Shown: piece after piece, positions 1-5,189 of the stretch
Position numbering within the stretch: position 1 is the first letter of the stretch
How the letters are laid out: each line of letters starts with the position of its first letter
Assembly (NCBI GenBank): GCA_024276295.1
Contig: JAJRXN010000406.1
Span: forward strand, 1 to 5,189
Direction of reading: 5' to 3'
DNA from: Acidobacteriota bacterium
GTDB taxonomy: Bacteria; Acidobacteriota; Polarisedimenticolia; J045
DNA: 5,189 bases
Made by a program: the position numbers and the translations under genes
The notes under the pieces: generated by a model
What the model was told of the DNA's origin: nothing
The model's input: the letters and a program-made list of their open reading frames with translations, nothing else
Database searches by the model: none

Positions 1-1
1 C

Positions 2-1249
2 GCCGGGACCGAGTTCGGGCTGTACTTCACGCTCGACGGGGGCGGGCACTGGGTCCGGCTCAAGGGCGGCATGCCGACGATCGCGGTGCGGGACCTCGAC
101 GTGCAGCGCCGAGAGAACGACCTGGTGGTCGGCTCGTTCGGTCGCGGGATCTTCATCCTCGACGACTACTCGCCGCTGCGGCACGTCAGCGAGGAGTTGC
201 TCGCGCAGGAGGCGGCCACGTTCCCGACGAGGGAGACGCTGTGGTACGTCCCGCGTGCGCGGCTCGGACTCGACGGCAAGGCCTTCCAGGGCGACGGGTT
301 CTTCGCCGCGCCCAACCCGCCGTTCGGCGTGGTGCTGACGTACTACCTCAAGGACAAGTACCTCTCGTCGCGCGAACAGCGCCGGAAGCAGGAGCGCGAG
401 CGCGCGAAGCGCGGCGAGGACAATCCCTATCCGTCATGGGACGTGCTGCGCGCCGAGGACCGGGAGGAGGCGCCGGCCGTGCTGGTCGTCGTGCGCGACG
501 AGCAGGACCGGATCGTCCGCCGGGTCCCGGCGAAGAACGCGGCGGGCATCCAGCGCGTGGCGTGGGACCTGCGCTACCCGTCGCCCGAGCCGGTCCGGCT
601 CGACGAACCGCGTGAGCGGGCTCCGTGGGATGCGCCGCCGTCGGGGCCGCTGGCGTCGCCGGGGGAGTACACGCTGGCACTCGTCAAGCGGATCGACGGC
701 GAGGAAACGACGATCGGGACGCCGCAGCGGGCGCTGGTGCTGCCGTGGTCGCTCTCCACGCTTCCGGCGCCGGATCGCGAGGCCGCGATCGCGTTCCATC
801 GCGAGACGGCCGCCCTGCTGCGGGCCGTGCTCGGCGCGCAGCGCGCCGTCGGCGATGCGCGTTCGTGGCTCAGGCACGCCGCCAAGGCGCTCGACGAGAC
901 GCCGGCGGACGTCACCGCGTTGCGGGCCGCGGTCCGGGATCTCGACCGCCGGCTCGACGAGATGGAGGTCGTGCTCGTGGGGGACCGCAGCGTCGCGCGC
1001 CGCAACGAGCCGACGCCCGCCTCGCTGGTCGCCATGACGCGTCGTGCGGCGTCGGCCTGGGAGACGACCAGCGCTCCGACGAAGACGCACCGGCGCGGTT
1101 TCGAGATCGCGAGGGAGCGGTTCGACGCGCTGGCCGCCAAGCTGCGGCCGATCCTGGCCGCCGAACTGCCCCGGCTCGAAGAGGATCTCGAAAAGGCCGG
1201 CGCCCCGTGGACGCCGGGACGGATCCCGCAGTGGACGCCGCCGCGCTGA
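2..1249 (+). CDS. VPS10/sortilin-like BNR-repeat glycosyl-hydrolase-like protein, C-terminal part (5' end outside window)
   Basis: The reading frame is open from the left edge (base 2) to TGA at 1247-1249, so the start lies upstream and about 415 C-terminal residues are visible. An Asp-box/BNR-like turn (TLDGGGHW, bases 29-52) lies in the AGTEFGLYFT context that ends the beta-propeller of this family. It is followed by GSFGRGIFILDDYSPLR (131-181), a hallmark block. After the propeller come YYLKDKY (341-361), a charged Arg/Glu/Lys stretch, and GIQRVAWDLRYP (545-580), which resembles the start of a small beta domain. A helical, charged region (about 780-1180) and a closing APWTPGRIPQW segment follow. 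Family members are usually large (about 1000 residues) exported proteins with sortilin/VPS10-type propellers. They are often labelled glycosyl hydrolase although activity is mostly unproven. No signal peptide can be checked here. The methyltransferase reading frame begins 19 bases downstream, so co-transcription is possible. Family is firm; substrate is unknown. Confidence 0.9.
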   Translation, partial: AGTEFGLYFTLDGGGHWVRLKGGMPTIAVRDLDVQRRENDLVVGSFGRGIFILDDYSPLRHVSEELLAQEAATFPTRETLWYVPRARLGLDGKAFQGDGFFAAPNPPFGVVLTYYLKDKYLSSREQRRKQERERAKRGEDNPYPSWDVLRAEDREEAPAVLVVVRDEQDRIVRRVPAKNAAGIQRVAWDLRYPSPEPVRLDEPRERAPWDAPPSGPLASPGEYTLALVKRIDGEETTIGTPQRALVLPWSLSTLPAPDREAAIAFHRETAALLRAVLGAQRAVGDARSWLRHAAKALDETPADVTALRAAVRDLDRRLDEMEVVLVGDRSVARRNEPTPASLVAMTRRAASAWETTSAPTKTHRRGFEIARERFDALAAKLRPILAAELPRLEEDLEKAGAPWTPGRIPQWTPPR

Positions 1250-1258
1250 GCGCGTCCG

Positions 1259-1266
1259 GGAGAGGG
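1259..1266 (+). promoter_or_regulatory. Ribosome binding site for the ATG at 1269
   Basis: GGAGAGGG lies directly before the ATG at 1269, with GGAG six bases from the start. This is a good Shine-Dalgarno match. By contrast, no purine-rich site precedes the GTG at 1373, the first usable start in the methyltransferase domain frame. The site therefore argues that translation of the methyltransferase was meant to begin at 1269. Confidence 0.6.
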
Positions 1267-1268
1267 CG

Positions 1269-1406
1269 ATGAGGCCTGGTCGGGGTCTGAACCGTCTGCT
1301 GAGAACGATGGGGCTCGAGATCCGGCGGCTGCCGTCGCGGCAGGACGGCTCGGGACCCGCGTCGCCCCGACGGTGGCCGAAGTGTTCGACAGGACCGAGG
1401 GGATGA
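1269..1406 (+). pseudogene. Out-of-frame N-terminal piece of the methyltransferase gene
   Basis: A 45-codon frame starts at ATG 1269 behind a strong ribosome binding site and stops at TGA 1404-1406. Its first residues (MRPGRGLNRLLRTMGLEIR) look like the basic amphipathic N-terminus seen on many small class I methyltransferases. Codon third positions are mostly G or C up to about 1350. After that the G/C-rich third positions move to the frame of the downstream methyltransferase domain. One extra C in the run at 1365-1368 would read ...ASPPTVAEVFDRTEGM and join this piece to the domain in a 220-residue product. I read it as the true start of the 1373-1930 gene, separated by a one-base deletion, either real or a sequencing error. 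A free 45-residue peptide is less likely. Confidence 0.6.
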
Positions 1407-1930
1407 TTCGCCTCGGGGAAGTTGCGCTCCTGTTCGAACTGGCGCGCGATCTCGAAGACGGCTGCATCGTCGAGGTCGGCAGTTACCGGGGGCGTTCCGC
1501 GGCCGCACTGGCCTGCGGAGCGCTCGCTGGATCACGACAGCCGGTCTTTGCCGTCGAGCCGCACGAGGAGTTCCGGGGCGTCCACGGAGGCAAGTTCGGA
1601 CCGGAGGACCGGGCCGCGTTCTACAGGGCGATGCTGGAGACCGGCTGCTACCGGAACGTGCGACTGGTCAACGTGAGCAGCGAGGTCGTCACTCCCGGAT
1701 GGTCACGGCCGGTTGGGCTGCTGTTCCTGGACGGTGATCACACATGGGAGGGAGTGCGGCGGGACTTCCGCTGCTGGGAACCTCATCTCGTTGCCGGTGC
1801 CCGGCTGGCGCTCGACGACACGGACGACCCTGACCTCGGTCCACGTCGCCTGGCCGACGAACTCGTCTCTTCGGGAGCTTGGGCCCGCCTCCGCGAGGTC
1901 GGGAAGATCACGGTGCTGGCCCGTTCCTGA
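1373..1930 (+). CDS. Class I SAM-dependent methyltransferase (Methyltransf_24-like), probably frameshifted at its 5' end
   Basis: This encodes a small Rossmann-fold methyltransferase that would transfer a methyl group from S-adenosylmethionine to an unidentified acceptor in the cytoplasm. Counting from the GTG at 1373 (185 residues), motif I is IVEVGSYRGRSA (residues 32-43), with the glycine-rich SAM loop. The acidic end of strand 2 is VFAVEPHEEF (58-67). Motif LLFLDGDHTWEGVRRDF (116-132) and the following LALDDT (145-150) are characteristic of the Methyltransf_24 group, in which DGDH often contributes to metal or substrate binding. The frame is open further upstream, back through 1250, but holds no ATG before 1403. 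GTG 1373 is therefore a default start without a ribosome binding site. The likelier native start is ATG 1269 in another frame. The TGA at 1928-1930 lies inside the 3' end of the opposite-strand symporter gene. Relatives often sit in polysaccharide or glycan loci, but nothing here shows the substrate. Confidence 0.85.
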   Translation: MAEVFDRTEGMIRLGEVALLFELARDLEDGCIVEVGSYRGRSAAALACGALAGSRQPVFAVEPHEEFRGVHGGKFGPEDRAAFYRAMLETGCYRNVRLVNVSSEVVTPGWSRPVGLLFLDGDHTWEGVRRDFRCWEPHLVAGARLALDDTDDPDLGPRRLADELVSSGAWARLREVGKITVLARS

Positions 1931-3674
1931 TCGTCCCCGGGGCGGAAAGCCCGCCTCCCGCGGCGTACTCGCGGGTCCAGCCGCGGACGCGGCCCGTCAG
2001 CAGCAGGATCGCCAGCAGGTTCGGGATCGTCATCAGCCCGAGGGCCGCGTCGCCGAACGCCCAGACCAGCTCGAGCGAATAGACCGCGCCGAGAAAGTGC
2101 ATCACGCAGAAGACGACGCGGTAGAGTCCGACGAAGCGCACGCCGAGCAGGTAGACCACCGCGGTCTCGCCGTAGTACGACCAGCTGATCGCCGTCGACA
2201 GGCCGAACAGGAACACCGCCAGCGTGATCAGCAGATGCCCGCGGCCGAGGGCGAATCCGCCGAGCCCGCGCCGGAACGCCCACGCCGTCAGCGGCGAGCC
2301 GTTCTGCAGCACTGCTCCCTCGACGACCAGCGGCCCGTTCCGCGGCGTGCCGTCGGCAGCGCGGATCGCCGCGAGTGCGAGGTCGCCGGGATGATCCGGC
2401 GCGAATTCCAGCCAGCCGGACAGGCGCTCCCGGGCGCGGACGAGCACGGCATCGCCGCCGAGCGTCAGGCGGGGGGCCTCGATCGTCGCGTGATTGCGCA
2501 CGAGGTGAAACCCGACCGGACGGCCGTCCTCGACGGGGAAGCGGCCGCGCGCCAGGGCGTCGTCGGGCACCGTGCCGTCGATGCCGACCGAAGCGTGATC
2601 GACGATGGCGACGATCGCCGCCTGTTCGGTCGCGCGGACCGTCTCAGGCAGGCGGGTGTGCCAGGTTCCGGTCGTCACGATCACCAGCCCCGTCATCGAG
2701 CAGATCACGAGCGTGTCGATGAACGGCCCGATCATCGCGACGACACCTTCCCGTACCGGCTCGTCGGTACGCGCGGCGGCATGGGCGATCGGCGCCGAGC
2801 CCTGACCGGATTCGTTCGAGAACAGCCCCCGCTTGACGCCCCAGGTCAGCATGAAGATGAACCCCGCCCCGGCGAAGCCGCCGAGGGGCGCTGCGGGGCG
2901 GAAGGCCGAGGAGACGATCGTCGCCAGCGCGGCGGGGATCTCGCCGGCGTGCAGAGCGAGCACGAGCACGCCAGCGCCGACGTAGAGCGCGGCCATGAAC
3001 GGCACCAGCTTTGCCGTCACCTGGCCGATCCGGCGGATCCCGCCGAGGATCACCGCCGCGACGAGCCCGGCCATCAACAGTCCGGTCAGCCAGGTCGCCA
3101 GCCCGAGATCCTGCCGGAGCTGGTCGGCGACGGTGAAGGACTGGACCGCGTTGCCGGAGCCGAACGAGGAGACGATCGTGAAGCCGGCGAACCCGAACGC
3201 CAGCGGGCGGGCCCAGCGTCCGAGTCCGCGCTCGATCGTGTACATCGGGCCGCCGGCGGTCGTGCCGTCGGGGCGCGTCGTGCGGTAGCGCATCGCCAGC
3301 GTGCACTCCGCGTACTTCAGCGCCATGCCGAACACCGCCGTGACCCACATCCAGAACAGCGCTCCGGGACCGCCGTAGTGGATCGCGGTCGCCACGCCCG
3401 CGATGTTGCCGATGCCGACGGTCGCCGACAGCGCCGTCGTCAGCGCCTGGAAGTGCGAGAGATCCCCTTCGTGTTCCGGGTCGTCGTAGTCGCCCCGGAT
3501 CACGCGCAGTCCATGCACGAACCAGCGGACCTGGATCCAGCCGAGCCGCAGCGTGGTCACGAGTCCGGTGCCGACCAGCAGCACGACGATCAGCGGCAGC
3601 GTCGCCGGCCAGCCCCAGACGATGTCGTCGAGCCTGAAGACGGCGGATTCGAGGATTCGGTACAGATCCGGCAT
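1908..3674 (-). CDS. Sodium:alanine/glycine symporter, AGCS family, with a long inserted segment
   Basis: This is an inner-membrane symporter that takes up small amino acids (alanine or glycine in characterised members) with sodium. The 588 residues are longer than the usual 450-550. Visible family blocks are DLSHFQALTTALSATVGIGN (71-90), the AGCS signature GGPGALFWMWVTAVFG (101-116), GGPMYTIERGLG (141-152), GLFSNESGQGSAPIAHAAA (283-301) and ISWSYYGETAVVYLLG (496-511). About ten hydrophobic membrane segments can be recognised. Between GPFIDTLVICSMTGLVIVTTG (one membrane helix) and PLTAWAFRRGLGG, where relatives have a short loop, residues about 341-458 form a hydrophilic insert. ATG at 3672-3674 is preceded four bases away by GGGGAA, a modest ribosome binding site. 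It lies 59 bases downstream of the SelD fusion gene on the same strand and may share its transcript. The 3' end overlaps the methyltransferase gene by 23 bases, tail to tail. The family is certain; the amino acid carried is not. Confidence 0.93.
   Translation of the reverse strand: MPDLYRILESAVFRLDDIVWGWPATLPLIVVLLVGTGLVTTLRLGWIQVRWFVHGLRVIRGDYDDPEHEGDLSHFQALTTALSATVGIGNIAGVATAIHYGGPGALFWMWVTAVFGMALKYAECTLAMRYRTTRPDGTTAGGPMYTIERGLGRWARPLAFGFAGFTIVSSFGSGNAVQSFTVADQLRQDLGLATWLTGLLMAGLVAAVILGGIRRIGQVTAKLVPFMAALYVGAGVLVLALHAGEIPAALATIVSSAFRPAAPLGGFAGAGFIFMLTWGVKRGLFSNESGQGSAPIAHAAARTDEPVREGVVAMIGPFIDTLVICSMTGLVIVTTGTWHTRLPETVRATEQAAIVAIVDHASVGIDGTVPDDALARGRFPVEDGRPVGFHLVRNHATIEAPRLTLGGDAVLVRARERLSGWLEFAPDHPGDLALAAIRAADGTPRNGPLVVEGAVLQNGSPLTAWAFRRGLGGFALGRGHLLITLAVFLFGLSTAISWSYYGETAVVYLLGVRFVGLYRVVFCVMHFLGAVYSLELVWAFGDAALGLMTIPNLLAILLLTGRVRGWTREYAAGGGLSAPGTIRNGPAP
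1939..1975 (+). terminator. Two adjacent GC-rich hairpins just past the methyltransferase stop
   Basis: GGGGCGG (1939-1945) can pair with CCGCCTC (1951-1957) around a five-base loop, seven pairs with one G-U. CCCGCG (1957-1962) can pair perfectly with CGCGGG (1970-1975) around a seven-base loop. They start nine bases after the methyltransferase stop and lie inside the 3' coding end of the opposite-strand symporter. No T-run follows on either strand, so a classical intrinsic terminator is not shown. In such GC-rich DNA these stems could also be chance. Confidence 0.25.
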
Positions 3675-3733
3675 CGCGTTCCCCGCGGATGGAGCGCCTG
3701 CAAAGGCGGAAGCTTACAGGATCACGGGGCCGG
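3675..3733. other. 59-base gap between the SelD fusion gene and the symporter gene
   Basis: This is the only clear intergenic space on the minus strand. It holds the symporter's ribosome binding site (GGGGAA on the minus strand, 3679-3684). It also holds a small five-pair hairpin, CGCCT (3695-3699) with AGGCG (3704-3708) around a four-base loop, without a T-run. I see no convincing promoter -35/-10 pair. The gap is short enough for the two genes to share a transcript. Confidence 0.4.
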
Positions 3734-5041
3734 CTATCGTGGCGTGCCGGCGCGCAGGGCGACGCGACCGGGGGGGCCGTCGACCAGTCGGCCGACGACG
3801 GCCGCCTCGGGCAGCCGGCGGCAGAGCCGGGATGCCGCCGGACCGTCGCAAGCGACGAGCAGCCCGCCCGAGGTCTGCGGATCGAGCGCGAGGTCGGCCA
3901 GCACCGGATCGGCGTCGTCGTCGATCTCGAGTTCGTCGGCCAGGCTCGCCTGGTTCTTCGCCGTCCCGGCCGGTACGAGCCCGCTCGCCACGGCATCGCG
4001 CGCTCCGGGCAGGAGGGGCAGCGCGGAGAGGTCGATCTCGACCGAAAGACCGGCTCCGCGGCCCATCTCCGCCGCGTGGCCGGCGAGTCCGAAGCCGGTG
4101 ACGTCGGTGACCGCCGAGGGGGCGATCGACCGGGCCGCCTCCGCCGCCTCTCGATTGAGCGTCGCCATCGAGCGGATCGCCCGCGCCAGGTGTCCGGGAT
4201 CCGCAAGGTCGGCCCTGGCGGCCGTGGTGATCGCGCCGGTGCCGAGCGGGCGGGTGAGCACCAGCAGATCGCCGGCGCGCCCGGTGTCGTTGCGCCACAT
4301 CCGCGCCGGATCGACGCGGCCGGTGACCGCCATGCCGTAGAGCAGTTCGCCGCCCTCGATCGTGTGCCCGCCGGCGAGCACCGCGCCGGCCTCCCGCAGC
4401 GCGTCGAGTCCTCCGCGCAGGATCTCCTTGAGCACGGACCGGTCGTGGCGTTCGAGCGGAAAGCAGACCAGGTTCATTCCCGCCAGCGGTTCGCCGCCCA
4501 TGGCCCAGACGTCCGCCAGCGCGTTGGCCGCGGCGATGCGGCCGAAGCTGAACGGGTCATCGACGATCGGCGGGAAGAAATCCACCGTGTGGATCAGGGC
4601 GAGATCGGGCGTCAGCCGCAGCACGCCGGCGTCGTCGGCGTGCTCGATGCCGACGATCAGCTCGGGGCTCTCCAGCCGTGGCAGCCCGCACAGGATCGTG
4701 CCGAGCAGCCCCTGGGAGAGCTTGGCGCCGCAGCCGCCGTAGGTCGATTCGCGTGCGAGGCGGGCCGGAACCGCGGGAGCGGAGGCGAGCGATCCCGGCA
4801 GCCACGACTCGCCGCGTCGGACGTACGCCGCCTGCGGCGCGAGATCGGCGTCGGCCAGCACCGCGTCGAGACGGGCGGCTTCCTGTGCGCGCACCTCGAG
4901 GACCATGCCGCATTCCGAGCTGATCGCGCGCGGCACGGGGCGTACGTCGACGTCGAGCCCGGCGTCACGCGCGACCCGCTCGGCACGCATCACGCGCTGG
5001 ACGGTTCCGAAGACGACGAGCACGTCCCGCGCGGCGCTCAT
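3734..5041 (-). CDS. selD: DUF3343-SelD fusion: selenide, water dikinase with an N-terminal putative selenium/sulfur-carrier domain
   Basis: SelD makes selenophosphate from selenide and ATP in the cytoplasm, the selenium donor for selenocysteine, selenouridine and selenium cofactors. The protein has 435 residues against about 340-350 for plain SelD. Residues 1 to about 75 match DUF3343: VLVVFGTVQRVMRAERVARD, then RPVPRAISSECG with the conserved Cys44. A proline/alanine-rich linker (about 78-95) leads to the SelD domain. There YGGCGAKLSQ (101-110) carries Cys104 and Lys107, equivalent to the essential Cys17 and Lys20 of the E. coli enzyme; position 106 is Ala where E. coli has a second, dispensable Cys. 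HADDAGV (134-140), TVDFFPPIVDDPFSFGRIAA (152-171), MGGEP, GGHTIEGGEL (224-233), DVTGFGLAGHAAEMG (313-327) and LDPQTSGGLL (387-396) are the remaining ATP/magnesium and core motifs. All are present, so it should be active. The protein uses Cys, not Sec, at the catalytic site. The ATG overlaps the upstream gene's TGA (ATGA). Confidence 0.95.
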   Translation of the reverse strand: MSAARDVLVVFGTVQRVMRAERVARDAGLDVDVRPVPRAISSECGMVLEVRAQEAARLDAVLADADLAPQAAYVRRGESWLPGSLASAPAVPARLARESTYGGCGAKLSQGLLGTILCGLPRLESPELIVGIEHADDAGVLRLTPDLALIHTVDFFPPIVDDPFSFGRIAAANALADVWAMGGEPLAGMNLVCFPLERHDRSVLKEILRGGLDALREAGAVLAGGHTIEGGELLYGMAVTGRVDPARMWRNDTGRAGDLLVLTRPLGTGAITTAARADLADPGHLARAIRSMATLNREAAEAARSIAPSAVTDVTGFGLAGHAAEMGRGAGLSVEIDLSALPLLPGARDAVASGLVPAGTAKNQASLADELEIDDDADPVLADLALDPQTSGGLLVACDGPAASRLCRRLPEAAVVGRLVDGPPGRVALRAGTPR

Positions 5042-5189
5042 CGGGCGGCCTTCCGGGCGAGCGCCTCGACGAGCCGGTCGATCGTCGCCTCGTCCGTGAA
5101 GGGGCCCGGGCTGGCGCGCAGCGTCCCGTCGGGATACGTGCCGAGCCGCCGGTGGGCCACCGGTGCGCAGTGCAGGCCGACGCGCAGCA
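5038..5189 (-). CDS. Cysteine-desulfurase-like class V aminotransferase, C-terminal 50 residues (5' part outside window)
   Basis: Reading leftwards from the right edge, 50 codons end at TGA 5038-5040. The segment LRVGLHCAPVAHRRLGTYPD followed by GTLRASPGPF and DEATIDRLVEAL matches the C-terminus of PLP-dependent class V enzymes of the cysteine desulfurase group. The Cys in GLHCAP (codon 5167-5169) is in the position of the catalytic persulfide-forming Cys of SufS/CsdB-type enzymes. The HCAP-AHR-LGT pattern is closest to the subgroup known as TIGR01977, which is often found beside DUF3343 and selD. Such an enzyme would remove sulfur from cysteine or selenium from selenocysteine. The ATGA overlap with the SelD fusion gene implies translational coupling and a joint role. 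The PLP-binding lysine lies outside the window. Assignment to the class is strong; to the exact subgroup, moderate. Confidence 0.82.
   Translation of the reverse strand, partial: LRVGLHCAPVAHRRLGTYPDGTLRASPGPFTDEATIDRLVEALARKAAR
5049..5054 (-). promoter_or_regulatory. Ribosome binding site of the DUF3343-SelD fusion gene
   Basis: On the minus strand GGAAGG lies seven bases before the ATG at 5039-5041, within the end of the desulfurase-like gene. It supports this ATG as the true start, and so the inclusion of the DUF3343 domain in the protein. Confidence 0.6.

Noticed and set aside
434..1467. Long minus-strand frames opposite the BNR-repeat protein and methyltransferase
   Set aside because: They are low-complexity Arg/Ala/Ser/Pro-rich translations opposite well-supported genes, with no family resemblance. 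They are shadows of high GC content.
3695..3708. Small hairpin in the gap between the SelD and symporter genes as an intrinsic terminator
   Set aside because: It has only five base pairs and no T-run on either strand, which is too weak to call a terminator.
2644..4206. 520-codon minus-strand frame overlapping the SelD and symporter genes
   Set aside because: It runs in a shifted frame through both genes. Its Arg/Pro-rich translation lacks any domain, whereas the alternative frames give complete SelD and AGCS proteins.
1713..4340. 875-codon open frame on the plus strand across the symporter and SelD genes
   Set aside because: It is antisense to two genes with unmistakable conserved motifs. 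Its translation is rich in Arg, Gln, Asp, Glu and His with no recognisable domain, as expected from the shadow frame of GC-rich genes.
4700..4740. Possible selenocysteine (in-frame TGA) at the SelD catalytic position
   Set aside because: The codon at 4730-4732 on the minus strand is TGC (Cys), and the whole frame is open, so no recoding is needed.

Overview
The window is GC-rich bacterial DNA and is almost entirely coding. It holds parts or all of five protein genes in two convergent blocks. High GC, a VPS10/sortilin-like BNR-repeat protein and a selenium gene cluster together suggest a soil, sediment or marine bacterium of the Acidobacteriota/Gemmatimonadota/Planctomycetota type. That placement is an inference from gene families only. 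No rRNA, tRNA, CRISPR array, insertion sequence or phage gene was seen.

Plus-strand block (1-1930): the window opens inside a large BNR/VPS10-type glycosyl-hydrolase-like protein, of which about 415 C-terminal residues are visible. After 19 bases comes a small class I SAM-dependent methyltransferase. The methyltransferase appears to be split by a one-base frameshift. A well-placed ribosome binding site and a natural-looking N-terminus (ATG at 1269) lie in one frame, while the conserved domain lies in another. One extra C in the CCCC run at 1365-1368 would join them into a 220-residue protein.

Minus-strand block (5189 to 1908, read right to left): first comes the C-terminal end of a cysteine-desulfurase-like class V aminotransferase. 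It overlaps by ATGA with a 435-residue fusion protein made of an N-terminal DUF3343 domain and a complete SelD (selenide, water dikinase). After a 59-base gap comes an AGCS-family sodium:amino-acid symporter with an unusually long inserted hydrophilic segment. Its 3' end overlaps the methyltransferase 3' end by 23 bases, tail to tail.

The main biological interest is the selenium block. A desulfurase-like enzyme could release selenium (or sulfur) from cysteine or selenocysteine. The DUF3343 domain, with its conserved Ser-Ser-x-Cys-Gly motif, could carry it. The covalently attached SelD could convert selenide to selenophosphate. These three families are known to cluster in bacteria, including in loci linked to selenium-dependent molybdenum hydroxylases. 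Here two of them are one polypeptide. Whether selenophosphate goes to selenocysteine, selenouridine in tRNA, or a labile selenium cofactor cannot be decided, because selA, selB, selU and hydroxylase genes would lie outside the window.
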